Below are positions 10,043 through 21,466 of a DNA stretch of 64,000 nt, piece by piece. The notes beneath the pieces were generated by a model, which did no database searches, was not told where the DNA came from, and saw only the letters and a list, made by a program, of their open reading frames with translations. How positions within the stretch are numbered: the first letter of the stretch is position 1; each line of letters starts with the position of its first letter. The translations under genes and the position numbers were made by a program. Origin of the DNA: Azolla caroliniana (taxonomy: Eukaryota > Polypodiophyta); NCBI GenBank assembly GCA_043228905.1, contig JBHGNT010000014.1:8866001-8930000 (forward strand). Reading direction: 5' to 3'.

Positions 10043-11192
10043 TGTCGTGTGAACCTTCACACACTATGTAAAAAATAATGAAATAATTATTTTAGATTAG
10101 ATTAGTAGCTTGTTATAGGAAGATGGATGTACTCAAGAGCTTCAAAACGCATTTTACTAGATACAAAATGGACAACTACATATCAAATTATGAGAACATG
10201 AAGTTTGAGATGACAGGGAAAATAGAACTATGATTTATCCCCCATAGATAGGAAATTTAAGGCTCTGGCTATATAAGCACATTGAGATCCCTTATTTTTC
10301 ATTTGTGCTAAGAGCAGTTTGGCCACTTTGTCTAGACGGATGAATGTGGCCAAGTTCCCAAAACTGACTGGTAATAAAATGGAACCGGTCGGTAAGCAAA
10401 CCGGAACCGGCCGAAAAGCAAATCGGAACCGGCCGGTAAGCCGGAAACCAAATTGGAATCTATCGGTAAGCAAACTAGAACCGGCCGATAAGCAAACCAG
10501 AACCGGCCGGTAATTAAAATGAAACCGGCGAAGCCGACAATCGGATGGAGTCGGAAACCAGGATTCAGCGGACCAGACGAATTGGATGGGCAACAATCGA
10601 GACGGACGGATGATTGGATCATGCGGAGAATTAAAGTAAAGGTCATGTGGACGGTCACATGCAACTAAAAGAAAAAGCCATGCAACTAAAAATGGATGCA
10701 ACTAAAAGTAGAGGCCATGCAGCTAAAGGTGGGCATGCAAAGTAACATTGAAGGCTATGATCAACGGAGAATTCCAGATTATTCCATGCTCTCTCCATTT
10801 TTATTTTCTTTTCCTTCTTAGCTCCCTTATCTTATCGAAGCCATAACACTCAAAAACCCTAATTTTCCCTACGGAAACCATATCTCTCGTATAACCTAAT
10901 TCTAATTTTCCCTACGGAAGCTATAACACTCAAAAACCCAAAAATTCCCTACGGAAGCCATATCTCACAAAACCCCTAATTTTTTTTTTCTATTAATCTT
11001 AGTAAACCTAAAACTTCTGAATCCCAGTCTTGGGACATATTGTAATTTCTTTTCCTTTGTTAATGAAAATTATTAAACTTTCTCGTTTCCGTTAATTCTT
11101 AAAAGTATAAACGCACAAAATCTGATATCCTCTAGTCGGAGGACCCGGGGTCTTGCCTCAAGTTCATGTGTCCTCGTCGTATTTTCGCGACA
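10043..11192 (+). mobile_element. LTR-C solo LTR, 4-bp duplication ACGT
   Basis: An 1,150-bp LTR starts TGTCGTGTGAACC and ends TATTTTCGCGACA, flanked by ACGT at 10,039-10,042 and 11,193-11,196. The same family occurs in reverse at 57,245-58,784, where it is 1,540 bp long. Landmarks are TGGCTATATAAGC as promoter candidate near 10,266, a CCGGAACCGGCC minisatellite, and several copies of a CCCTACGGAAGCCATA word near 10,868-10,960. No coding region is attached. Confidence 0.9.
10377..10525. repeat. CCGGAACCGGCCGGTAAGCA minisatellite inside LTR-C
   Basis: About six imperfect units of roughly 24-30 bp built on AACCGGCCGGTAAGCAAACC. The reverse copy at 57,900-58,480 is expanded to about 20 units and accounts for most of the length difference between the two LTRs. 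Confidence 0.85.
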
Positions 11193-11670
11193 ACGTCTCG
11201 AGAATTGTTGTCCGTAGGAATTGTAACCGCCGGATAGAATGCTTAAATATATTAGAAGCGTTAAGAAAAGAAATGTAATGGTTCATGCGAGAAGCGTGAA
11301 CGGCTGAATGACCTGTGTATATAAAGGGCAGAAATCCTCTATAAGAGGTAGCGTGTAAATTTTAAGCATGAGGTTTTCTTTTCTAATAGAATCTTATCTT
11401 CTCTGATATTCGGTGTCTGTGCAACCCGTGCTGTCTTGTGTAATCTCTGTATTATGCGTAAGTGCGTCTCTGAAAGCATAGGGTAAGAGTCAATGCAGTA
11501 GCGCACTCACGTTCTCGGTCATAGCCGTGAACCTTCACCCATAGGATATGCATTATTACGCAACCGACGGAGTACGGCTCGCGCCTCGTGTGACGGCCTA
11601 CCTTGCCACGCAATCACCTTGAGGTCTATCTCGAAGGTCTGAAGATAGATAGTGTTATGTATCGGTAACA
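11193..11670 (+). mobile_element. Probable Gyp-A LTR, right part, shared by two tandem Gyp-A copies
   Basis: Contains a promoter-like GTGTATATAAAGG near 11,317 and ends at about 11,670 with CGGTAACA. TGTTTGGCACACCTGGTGAT follows, resembling the plant gypsy primer-site region TTTGGCACGCCCGGTGG (recall). Gag coding starts about 220 bp later. With copy 1 ending on its left and copy 2 starting on its right, the arrangement Pol-LTR-Gag suggests a tandem pair sharing one LTR. Confidence 0.5.
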
Positions 11671-11889
11671 TGTTTGGCACACCTGGTGATCTGTGATTTC
11701 TCGCAGACGAACAACAAGGGATGGATGTCTAGCCGTAGACGACCCAGAGAACCGACCCGACAAGACCGACCACTCACGAGGTCCATCACATGCTAGACAG
11801 AGGAGCGCGCAAAGCAAAAACCTCACTTTAGCTATTCCCTTTAGGATTAACAAGTCGACTCCACGCTCATAGAACACTGCGATGTCAAG

Positions 11890-12936
11890 CAGGAAGTCCT
11901 ATCACCACACAAGAATCGTGGGCTTCCCTTGCTGACCATAGCGTCCAGAATGACCTTCTCCTATCCACTCTTCAACGGCGAAACAGATGCTGCAAGCCAC
12001 ATCCGGCTGTTCCTGAATGTTTGGAACGCTAATCACATGGCGCAGTGGCTTCCAGTAGCCGAAGTGCACGAATCGAAGATTGCCGAGTTCGGATTAACTC
12101 TGGATGGTAGAGCGGCGTGCTGGCACTCTCAGATGAACCTAGCAACAATCACGATCTTCGATTAGTTGCAATCAACATTTTTGCGATTTTTTCATAGAAG
12201 GGGACCGCAACGAGAGATTATTGGACAATTTTACACCATCAAGCAATCGCCAACAAAATCCGTCGCGGATTTTAGTCTACGATTCCAAAGTCTACGACGG
12301 TAGCTTACACGGGCCCCAACAGATGAGGAAGCTAAGGAGACATTTTTGGCAGCACTCTGATGACCTATTAGAACGACGCTGAACATGCATAGTGTGAAAG
12401 GAGAAACAACCGATATGGTTATAGAGCAGGCATTACAACTCGAATTGGAGGAAGAAGATGACGGATTTTCCATGTTGTCGTTACGATAGGCATTGCCTCA
12501 GGACGAGGAACACCGCTTCCGCCAGGCTATTCAGTGCACGATCTGTCTCAACTCCGGGTATTCCGCGGTGGAATGCAATATGAGAATTCATTGCCCAATT
12601 TGTCACTCAAAGGCACACACGGTCGAGCAGTGTGAATACAATATGCTTAACAGACCTACACCCACAATACGATGCGTAGAATCACAGAAGCCACTTTGCC
12701 GAAATGATCAAGGGCAACAAGAGGAACGATCCCGATACATGGAACAGAATACGCGCGAAGACCGTCACTATTGTAATAGCTGGAACAACAACTTGTATTC
12801 CAATGAAGAGGAATTGGAGGACGAAGAATATCAGGGCAACAACCGATATAATAGAGGGGGGCGTCGTTATACCAATCGATGTTTTGCAACCAATCGCGGG
12901 GGATTCAATGGACCATGACCTTAGGGACATAATAGG
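11890..12936 (+). pseudogene. Gyp-A copy 2 (backbone): Gag with first two zinc knuckles
   Basis: Gag capsid-like segment: MTFSYPLFNGETDAASHIRL, FLNVWNANHMAQWL, GRAACWHSQM, then DFSLRFQSLRR and TRAPTDEEAKETFLAALR. At 12,535-12,576 comes CTICLNSGYSAVEC, a zinc knuckle with Tyr where His is expected. At 12,592-12,633 comes CPICHSKAHTVEQC, a normal CX2CX4HX4C. Stops lie near 12,163, 12,302, 12,359 and 12,487. Coding continues toward an RGG-like tail (GGRRYTNRCFATNRGG) and is cut at 12,936 by the Cop-2 insertion. It resumes at 38,833 with the matching 5-bp ATAGG. Confidence 0.85.
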
Positions 12937-13441
12937 TTGTTGAGCGGCAAGCTCAACCGGATCTGGATCGGCATCCGGAAGGATGAGCCGGATCGGTAGG
13001 CAAGTGAGCCGGTGAGCTGGGGAGCCGGTTAGCCGGATCCATCAGTAACCGGAAGCCTAGTGGTAGCCTGAACTACTAGGTAGTTAATGTGTTGTAGTCA
13101 ATGTCAAACGCTCGTGTGAGCATTGAAGTACACCGTACTTCTGTCAGTCCGTATGGACTTGTATAAAAGTGTTCACTGAACACATACGATGTACAGAGTA
13201 TTACAAAGTTTTAGAGTTATTTTGAATAGAGTCTTATGTTCTGCTCTCTCACTCTCTTTGTCTCTCCCGCGTACTGTGTATATTCAAGCTCTCCATTAAA
13301 CTTGCATTTCTATGTTTTCGGTTTTCTATTTGCTTCTGCACAACGTATTCTTTTACATGGTATCCGAGCATGATGGTTGAGAACCTCTACAGCCGACATA
13401 GCTTGAAAGGAAAACCAACCAAGAAGAACAGGTAAAAACCG

Positions 13442-14270
13442 ATGGATAGAGGCATGGCTAGCTCGCTTCCGACAGAGAAGCTCGATAGAAACAACTATGC
13501 ATCTTGGTCCTACAAGATGCACTAGTACTTGCTCGGGCACGGTTACTGGAGCTATGTCGACGGAGCAAATGACACAACACCCAAATCGACACACAGATTT
13601 CCCGGTGTGGGAACAATCGGCGAGCAAAGTACTGTACTGCTTCTCGTCTTGTGTGGGCGAACAATTTTTGAGCTATATTCGGGATGTGAAAACGCCAAAG
13701 GATGCTTGGGGAAATCTGAAGAAGATTTTCGCCGCAAGTACCACAACTAGGAAGCTTCAACTCCGACAAGAGTTGAGCAACTTACGACAACATGACTTGT
13801 CGGTGGCTGATTACACCTCGAAGATCAAAGAGATATGCGACTCCTTAGCCTCTATCGATGTGAACTTCGAGGAAGGCGAGATGGTGCAGGTCTGTCTTCG
13901 GGGACTGGCGTCGAAGTTTGGAGCATTCCAAGCTGCTATGTGTACACGGGAGAAAACGTCGTCGTTTTTTGACTTACAATCAATGCTCCTTGTAGAGGAA
14001 AACCACGCCGGTGCGTCAAAAGGTGCAACCACCGACAACCGGATGTTATACACGGAGGCGGATCGGCCCTGTGGGCGTGGTGGACGAGGCAGGTCGGCTC
14101 GCAATGGTAGCGGCCGGCAAGAGTAGGACCGAAGGCACAGAGAGCGTGCCGACAGCAGTTCCGGATCCTCCGCAAGCAAGGGGAGTCAAGACGGCGCCGG
14201 AGGCTGGCCAACAAAGTCCAACACGGAATGCTGGTACTGTGGCAAAAAGGGCCATAGAGAAAGCGAGTGC
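13442..14270 (+). pseudogene. Cop-1 Gag (UBN2-type copia Gag) with CCHC knuckle
   Basis: The start MDRGMASSLPTEKLDR is shared with Cop-3 and nearly with Cop-2. The copia Gag core follows: YASWSYKMH, WEQSASKVLYCFSSCVGEQF, LKKIFAASTTTRKLQLRQEL, SVADYTSKIKEICDSLASID and SMLLVEENHAGAS. The zinc knuckle CWYCGKKGHRESEC is at 14,229-14,270, so RNA packaging was its role. Damage: stop at 13,523 (KMH*YLL), a frame change near 13,590, and stops near 14,124 and 14,271. After the frame change, Gag, knuckle and protease lie in one frame, as expected for a single Gag-Pol. Confidence 0.88.
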
Positions 14271-14396
14271 TAGAAGAAGCGCGCCGATTCGGACAAATCC
14301 GGATCCGGCAAGGCCGACAGAGAGAACCGGCAATACTCGCACTACGCAGAAGGATCAGGAGGATCCAAAACTAGAAAAACCGGTAAAGGGCCAACC

Positions 14397-16221
14397 TTGG
14401 TGATGAAACACGAGGCTAACTCGATGAAGAAGACCACTTCCAAATCGGAGGAAGTGTGGTACGTTGATTCCGGTGTGTCGAATCACATGACAAGCCACAA
14501 AGAGTGGTTCTCCTTCTTGGAGAAACCGGAACAACAAGGAGTCGTCGAAACTGGAGACGACACTCTTCACCCAATCGTGCATATCGGAGAAGTCACTTTG
14601 AGCCACGTCGGATAGAGGGGGAAGCTGATGAACGTATTACATGTTCCGACTATCACGAAGAACCTCGTGTCAGTCGGTTAGATCGTTGACTAGGGGATGC
14701 AAGTGCGGTTTACGCACCTCGGGTGGTTCATCGAGGAAGAGGGCCAAATCATTGCGCAAGGGCGTAGAGACAGGAGGATGTTTATCCTTGACACCAATGA
14801 CGTCTACACTGCTTTGTTCGCCAAAGGACAGAAGATTGAATTGGATATCGATCTCTGGCACAAGCGGATTGGCCACGTCAATTACCGGAGGCTTCAAGAC
14901 CTGCAAACGAAACAAGTTTTTTTCGGTTTGCCGAAGTTCAGTGGCCGGAAGGCCCATATATGTGAAGCCTACCAACTTGGGAAGCAACACCAGCTTCCAT
15001 TCCCCACTGAACGAAACTGTGGCCGTAACAAGCTCGACCTTATTCATTCGGATGTATGGGCACCGACACAGAACGTTAGTCTTGGCGGGAGTCGGTATTT
15101 TGTCTCCTTCATCGACAACTACAGCCGACACACATGGATCGGTGACAAGGTGACAAGGTGTCTGCGCATGAGCTGTATTTCGGGTGCAAGCCAAATATAA
15201 GACACCTTCGGATATTCAGTAGCATTGCATATGTGCATGTGCCGGATGAGAAGCGGAGGAAGTTGGATGCAAAGTCGGAGAAATGCATCTTGGTCGGCTA
15301 CTCGCATGAGCAAAAGGGGTATAAGTGTTATAACCCCCGGTCGAAGCAGGTCCGAGTTGGCCAAGATGTTGAGTTTGATGAGACGGCATCATGGTATGCC
15401 TTATCGGCTCCGACTTCCGACCCCGACCCAATATCGGAGGATGAGGTTAGTGAGCCTAAATCGGTCTAGATAGAAGATGAAGACCTCGGCACTCTAGAAG
15501 AGAGTCCGATCTCATTTCGGTTAAGTGGACCGAATGAGCGGCTGAGTCGGGATGACCAGTCAGATGAGGAACCGACAAGTAATGGAGACTCTGCCGTGCT
15601 TGCCCCGCGCAAGGAACCGAGGAGACGGTTAACGCGCAAAGAGAAGGGGAAGAAGAAAATGCCAGAATACGAAACCGGCAACGTTGAGTTGGATCGGAGT
15701 GAATCCGACTACGGTAAGGACAAAGGCGGATCTTCGGGAACGAAGTTCGAACCGGCCAAGAAGGGCCTCAAACCGGGTAACGATAAGTTACGCTGGTCTT
15801 CCCGCCAGAAGAACCCCGTGAAGCGGTATGGGTACAATGAGTACATGGCGCATCACTATGCGTACATGACTAAGGTGGTGGAAGTGCGTGAGCCGGAGAG
15901 CTACATAGAAGTGGCAAGGGACGCAAATTGGCGTGCCGCTATGGAGGAAGAAATGTGGGCACTTGATGCCAATGACACATGGGACCTAGTTGACCCTCCC
16001 CAACACTGTAAACCGATCGGATGTAAGTGGGTGTACAAGGTAAAGTACAATGCCGACGGTTCGGTTAACCGGTACAAGGCCCGGTTAGTGGCGAAGGGAT
16101 ACGCGCAGACCCACGGATTCGACTAGGACGAGACCTTCGCTCTAGTAGGGAAGATGACAACGGTTCTTGTGGTACTGGCGGTTGCTGCGGCAAGGGAGTG
16201 GCATCTTCACCAGATGGACGT
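14397..16221 (+). pseudogene. Cop-1 Pol, first part: protease, integrase with internal deletion, start of reverse transcriptase
   Basis: Protease YVDSGVSNHM near 14,463. GAG-pre-integrase and zinc site LWHKRIGHVNYRRL ... HICEAYQLG, where the second zinc cysteine is changed to Tyr. First catalytic Asp in LIHSDVW. The integrase then jumps at about 15,136-15,142 from SRHTW directly to IGDKV, losing the second Asp and the Glu (some 120 residues present in Cop-3). Next come HELYFGCKPNIRHLRIF, the hinge KEKGKKKMPEY, and RT fingers WKYVYK-like [20 protein letters not shown] and [15 protein letters not shown] full Gyp-B splits the RT at HLHQMDV. Several stops are present. Confidence 0.88.
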
Positions 16222-16658
16222 TGTCGTGGAGAAAACCGTCCCTAGGCGGAATTGGAGAACAATGTGCGCGAACCGGCCCTTACATGTGGGCACAAGTTTT
16301 GTTGTAATGTACATATTTAGATACAAGTCGGCTGATGTGGATATCCTAGGTCGCACGGGTAGGAAATTGAGGCATATATCTGTCCGAAAGGACAGAGAAT
16401 AAAGATAAAGTAACAAGTTGTAACGGCCTCCCTCCTTGGGCTATAAAAGAGAGGGAGAGGAATCGTAAAAGGGATCGCATTTGTGGAGGACGAAGTGCTG
16501 TCGGACTGGGACCGAGCTCTTCTCCTCCGTCTTTCTCTACGTTTGTGCTGTGCAGGTTTTTGGGAGGCTGACTCTGCTCCGCGGAACGCCCGAGTGCTTC
16601 CGACAGAATCTCCATCAAAGCTTGTCGCTCACCGGCCCGTCGGTTGTAACCCCTTTCA

Positions 16659-16661
<3 letters not shown>

Positions 16662-16709
<48 letters not shown>
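16662..16709. repeat. (TA)n microsatellite in Gyp-B 5' LTR
   Basis: About 24 TA units. The 3' LTR of the same element has only about nine at 21,283-21,300, so the tract changed length after insertion. Confidence 0.9.
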
Positions 16710-16715
<6 letters not shown>

Positions 16716-16921
16716 CACGCATTCATCTTGTTTCAATCGGTTGCGATCTCTCTGTATGTGTGTGTGTGCGAAGCACGACCATTGTCTTTCTCGCCCCCCT
16801 CCTGCTCTCTTGTTCCTCGGTCCAAGACCCTCGTGGTCCCGCCTCGTTTTACACGCACACGCGTAATAACGCGACATATTTGGTGAACCCGACGTGAACA
16901 TGCGGTAGAGGAATAGAAAAG

Positions 16922-17890
16922 ATGAGGGGAACGGAGCTTGTAGAAGCCAAGGCTTCAACTGTAGATCGATTAGTGAGTGTGCGTGAAGGCACAGGTGCCC
17001 TCGATAGGGCTATTGAAGTAATCATTGGCACGATAGGCTGGTTCGGTGGAAAGGACGCGACAAGCTACTTGGAGGCCTACCGAGCCGAAATGGTGATGAG
17101 GGGCATTCCGGAAGCTAGTTAACTGGCCAGATTCCCTCGGGTGGCGATGCCGGGCATCCACGTGGAGGTGCTCGAGGTACGGGCTGAGAGCCTGACCTGG
17201 GAAGAGTTTGAAAGTCGGCTTCTTGAGAAATACGGGCTTGATGACGCACGTCGGCTATTGAAGCAGAACTTCATGGAATGGGTGGAGACCCCCGAAAAGG
17301 GGAGAAACGCGTCGGTGCTCCTCCGGGAGTTTGAAGAACACTTCGCGTGTCTTTCGGCGCTGGACCGGACCGTACTAGACACAAGTCGTGTCCTATTATT
17401 TGTTAAATCGGTGGTCGTGAGGGACCGGGAGCAAGTGGGCCTCCTGCTGGAGACCGACGACGGGCTGACGAGTGACTGGGCCATGGTGAAGAGAGTCTAC
17501 GACCGTTTCGACAAACGGCGTGAATGGGTCGATAAAGGCTTGACGGGGGCAGGCTCTGTTGCGGCAAGGAAGCTCGAGGTACCCCCACCGACGTGAAGGG
17601 AGGAGACCCGAGATTGGCTTGAGACCGGCTCGACTTCGATCGATGTGGTCAAGGGCTCGTCCGGAGGTGCGGCTCTGGAGGAGCTAACTCAGATGGTGAG
17701 GGACCTCCAAGTTGCATAAGCACGAAGGGACGACGGCGAACAAGCCTGCGACCGGCCATTGGTGCTTGTGGTGCGACGCGGTCGGCCACACCCAGAAGGA
17801 CTGCGGGGATTTCGCTGAAGCGATAAGGTCTAACATGGTATACCTGTGGAATGGGCGGCCAGTAGACACTAGTGAAACCAGGAGGGCCCT
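16922..17890 (+). pseudogene. Gyp-B Gag with CCHC knuckle
   Basis: Begins MRGTELVEAKASTVDRL shortly after the primer site. Capsid-like helices: RAIEVIIGTIGWFGGKDATSY, then FPRVAMPGIHVEVLEVRAES, LTWEEFESRLLEKYGLDDAR, MEWVETPEKGRNASVLLREF and RTVLDTSRVLLFVKSV. The zinc knuckle CLWCDAVGHTQKDC follows at about 17,763-17,804, then DFAEAIRSNMVYLWNGRP. A stop at 17,120 (EAS*LAR), another near 17,594 and frame changes disable it. The truncated copy at 37,275-38,096 keeps the same Gag open as far as RDGGE, so a consensus is recoverable by comparison. Confidence 0.85.
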
Positions 17891-18973
17891 GGAACTGAAC
17901 GTCGGACGAGGGGGAATGAAGCGGCTGATGGAAGAAGCGCCGGCTCGCCATGCGGAGACTGCCCACTACTTGGCGTTGGTAGGAATCTGGGTCGGGAGCG
18001 ACGAGGTCCGGAAGACGAAGGACTTCGGGTTCTGGCCATTGATGATAGAAGGCCTCGCTGACGTACGATTGAGGAAAGAGGAAGCGAACCACGCAGAAAG
18101 ACAGGTCCGGGAGGTAACCGGGTGGAGTGACCCGGTCGAAGAAAAGACGGGCTTCGTAGAAGCCGCGTGCTAGAACTATGAGGTTCTGATGGAAGAGAAG
18201 CGTGCGAGAAAAACCGGAGGGGCTGGACCCTCACAACGGTATGAGACCTGGTTCGAGCTGAGGCAGAATGACGCTGGTGCACCCGACGCACCGGATAAAG
18301 CCAAGAAGGCCGGTTACCGGTTGAGCACGGAGATGGAAAGGACCATGGACCTACGAAAGGTCCAGGAGGAACGGATCCTCGACAACAAAGTGGAGCTGTT
18401 GCTGAGGGAAGTGCTCGGGATTGCCAAGAAGGAGTTCCACGACTCCATTGTAGACTTGGTGAAGCGAAAAAGGCTTTCGATGGAGCCGGAGCCAGAGAAG
18501 CCGGTGGAGGTGCGAACGACGTACCTAGAAGACATGGCCTTGGAAGACGAGTTGGCGGAACGCCATTATTCGAGGCTACATTGGGCTAGAGCCACTACGG
18601 AGACACCCCCGTTAAGAATAGAGATATCTAGGAGCCAGTGGTGGCGTTGGTAGACCATGGTTCGGAAATCAACCTGATGTCCATGGACTTTTACAAGAAG
18701 GCAAGTGGCCGATCAACACCAAGCACGAGTGGAAAATACGAGCGACGAAGCGCGCCATGGAGGAGCTACACGGAGCTTGCCCGAATGTACGAGTGAAAAT
18801 CAGTGATGTCGAGATCGATCGACGCTTCTTTGTGCAGGAGACATCCTCGCATCCGGTGATACTCGGGGAACCGTACATCACAACGGCACGAATGGAGACG
18901 AAGGTGCTGGACAAGAGTTCGGCGTACGCACAAGTCAAGAGCCAGGACGGGCATCATTCCGTCCAGTTTTTGA
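17891..18973 (+). pseudogene. Gyp-B linker and retroviral-type protease, cut by assembly gap
   Basis: Linker segments: ALELNVGRGGMKRLMEEAPA, EVTGWSDPVEEKTGFVEAAC, LLLREVLGIAKKEFHDSIVD and RKRLSMEPEPEKPVEVRTTY. Protease active-site region near 18,645-18,690: VDHGSEINLMSMDFYKK, with DHGS in place of the common DTGS or DSGA. The rest of the fold follows: ISDVEIDRRFFVQE, SHPVILGEPYITTARMETKV, KSQDGHHSVQFL. Stops near 18,172 and 18,651 are visible. The sequence runs into the N gap just after the protease. By recall, this Gag-protease arrangement resembles Ty3/gypsy elements common in fungi more than the usual plant clades. Confidence 0.8.
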
Positions 18974-19073
18974 NNNNNNNNNNNNNNNNNNNNNNNNNNN
19001 NNNNNNNNNNNNNNNNNNNNNNNNNNNNNNNNNNNNNNNNNNNNNNNNNNNNNNNNNNNNNNNNNNNNNNNNN
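18974..19073. other. Assembly gap, 100 N
   Basis: Exactly 100 unknown bases, a conventional scaffold-gap size. It replaces most or all of the Gyp-B reverse transcriptase, so real missing length is probably well over 100 bp. In the other Gyp-B copy this interval corresponds to the end of the protease through the RT thumb (about 1.7 kb). Confidence 0.95.
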
Positions 19074-20742
19074 ACCGGAATCAGATGGGTGATCAACCAA
19101 GAGGATGAGAATGGCATGAGGTTACCCATCTGGTTCGGCGCGAAAGTCCTTAGTGAACGACAGCGAGGGTACGCCCAAGTTAAACGCGAACTCTGGGGTA
19201 TCGTTTCGGCGGTCAAGGCTGACAAAGACTATTTGATCGGGACGGAGGTGATAATTGAGACGAACTGCCTGCCGATTCTCGGTATGGTTTCCGGATGCGC
19301 GACGCTGGACCTGGAAATGCTCAGGTGGATAGCGTACATCAAGTCCCTGAATCCTGAAATACGACACATTTCCAGAAAAGACAACGCCATGGCCGACATG
19401 CTTTCAAGGGCGAGATTCAATGATGAGAACAACATGGTTTCGGAGGACGAAGAAGTCGGCGTGGACTTCTTCGAGATGGCTTATGTAACAACAAGGAAGG
19501 GGAGCACTCCGGCGCTTAACGAGTTCGACAAGCGCAAGTACGACGGGAAGTGGCTCCAGATCAGCGGGTTCCTGAAAACAATGACACCGGACGTGGCGTG
19601 GATGAAGGAAGAGACCAACCTTATTCAGAAGAAAGCGTACCGATTCTTTCTACGGGATGGGTGCATATGGAAGCACCCGAAGAAGAGAAATGACATTCCG
19701 CTTCGGGTTGTGGCGAAGAAAGAGGAACAGGTGGAACTGCTGACAACGTACCACGAGAGTCCCTGGGCTGGACACTGCGGGTCGTGGGCCACATTCGAGA
19801 AACTGAAGGGGAAGTACTAGTGGCTGGGACTATACCATGATGTGCATCGGTTCGTGACGGCTTGCGAAAGCTGTTAGATGCACTCCATAGTCCGACATCG
19901 GGACGAGCTCCACCCGACCTACCCTCCGACTATCCATTTCAAGTGGATGGTGGATCTGGTGACGATGCTGATGGGGGTAGGGCAGATGCGATATTTGGTG
20001 CTGGCTCGAGAGGACCTGACGAACCAGGTGGAAGGCCGAGCGTTGCTGAACAAAACGACCACGGCCGTGTGCCGATTTCTAATTGAAGAAGTGGTATGTC
20101 GGTACGGGTGCGTAGGAAAGATCGTAGCCGACCGCGGAGAACTGGACGCACAAGAGGCTGAAGAGCTGTTTGATCGGCTAGGGCTTAAACTCTCGCTCAC
20201 CATGACGTACAATCCTTCCGGAGGCGAACAGGAAGGTGGAATGCGGACACAAGCTGATCGTCAAAGCATTAGTGTGGGCATGTGGAGGCCAAGTCGGAAA
20301 CTAGCCGCGACTCTTACCCTATGCGTTGTGGGCCGACCGAACTACGCACAGTTCGGTGACTGGGTTCATGTTGCGGGCCGCGAAAAAGTTGCGGGCCGCG
20401 AGGGTAAAGAACAAGGGGTGATTCGACCGGACCCACCGACTAAGGTGGAAGAAAATCGAGGAAGGCGACTAGGTTCTGGTATATGACATTAGCCTCGACA
20501 ACCAACACAAGGCGATGCGGAAGTTCGCAAGAAGGTGGTTCGGTCCTTATGTGGTGATAAGTGCCAATGACAATGGGACCTACCATCTCGGAAGGCTTGA
20601 TGAGACGAGGATGGCAGTACCAGTGGCCGGGAAAAGGATCAAAGCGTTCAAAAAGCAGCACGAGGATGAACCAAACCAGGACGACTTGGATAGCGAGGAC
20701 GACTGGTTCGGAACGAATGGCGATCCGGAGGACGAAGGGTAA
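19074..20742 (+). pseudogene. Gyp-B RNase H and integrase with GPY module
   Basis: RNase H from TGIRWVINQEDENGMRLPIW through VLSERQRGYAQVKRELWGIV, VIIETNCLPILGMVSG and ISRKDNAMADMLSRARF. Integrase zinc site: HESPWAGHCGSW and CESC with a stop after it (19,876). Catalytic core: KWMVDLVTM (first Asp), KIVADRGELD (second Asp), NPSGGEQEGG (Glu at the expected spacing). C-terminal GPY module: ARRWFGPYVVISANDNGTYH at about 20,530-20,590, then an acidic tail ending DDWFGTNGDPEDEG. Stops occur near 19,820 and 20,486. No chromodomain follows. The family name is clear; placement near fungal-type elements is my inference. Confidence 0.85.
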
Positions 20743-21466
20743 GCACGGGCCGGTCTTCTCCGGCAAGAGTCTATTTTGGCGCTTACTGGTGGATGCATGG
20801 TTAGGTGGGGGCGGATGTCGTGGAGAAAACCATCCCTAGGCGGAATTGGAGAATAATGTGCGCGAATCGGCCCTTACACACGGGCACAAGTTTTGTTGTA
20901 ATGTACATATTTAGGTACAAGGCGGCTGATGTGGATATCCTAGGTCGCACGGGTAGGAAATCGAGGCATATCTCTATCCGAAAGGACAGAGAATAAAGAT
21001 AAAGTAACAAGTTGTAACGGCCTCCCTCCTTGGGCTATAAAAGAGACGGAGAGGAATCGTAAAAGGGATCGCTTTTGTGGAGGATGAAGTGCTGTTGGAC
21101 TGGGATTGAGCTCTTCTCCTCCGTCTTTCTCTGTGTTTGTGCTATGCAGGTTTTCGGGAGGCTGACTCTGCTCCACGGAACGCCTGAGTGCTTCCGGGCA
21201 GAGTCTCCATCTCGTGTCTATGTGCGTGTCGGCGTCAGAGCTTGTCGCTTACCGGCCCGCCGGTTGTAACCCCTTTCATCTGATATATATATATATATAT
21301 ACACGCATTCATCTTGTTTCAATTGGTTGTAGTCTCTGTGTATTTGTGTGTGTGCGAAGCATGACCGTTGTCTTTCTTGCTCCCCTCCTACTCTCTTGTC
21401 CCTTGGTCCAAGACCCTCGTGGTCCCACCTCGTTCTACACGCACGCGCGTAATAACGCGACAACGT

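Larger units (their letters stand above)
16222..21462 (+). mobile_element. Gyp-B (Ty3/gypsy), complete with both LTRs; 4-bp duplication ACGT
   Basis: 5' LTR 16,222-16,876 and 3' LTR 20,816-21,462, both TGTCGTGGAGAAAACC...ACGCGACA, with ACGT at 16,218-16,221 and 21,463-21,466. The primer-site region TATTTGGTGAACCCGACGTG follows the 5' LTR. The polypurine tract AGGTGGGGGCGGA precedes the 3' LTR. Gag, protease, RNase H and integrase with a GPY module are present. Most of the RT falls in a 100-N assembly gap, so true length is unknown. It sits inside the Cop-1 RT; removal restores [17 protein letters not shown]. The 5' LTR has a much longer (TA)n tract than the 3' LTR. Confidence 0.93.

Noticed and set aside
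10319-10701. Repetitive proteins on both strands with TGRKANRNRP-type repeats
   Set aside because: Translation of the LTR-C minisatellite, not a gene.
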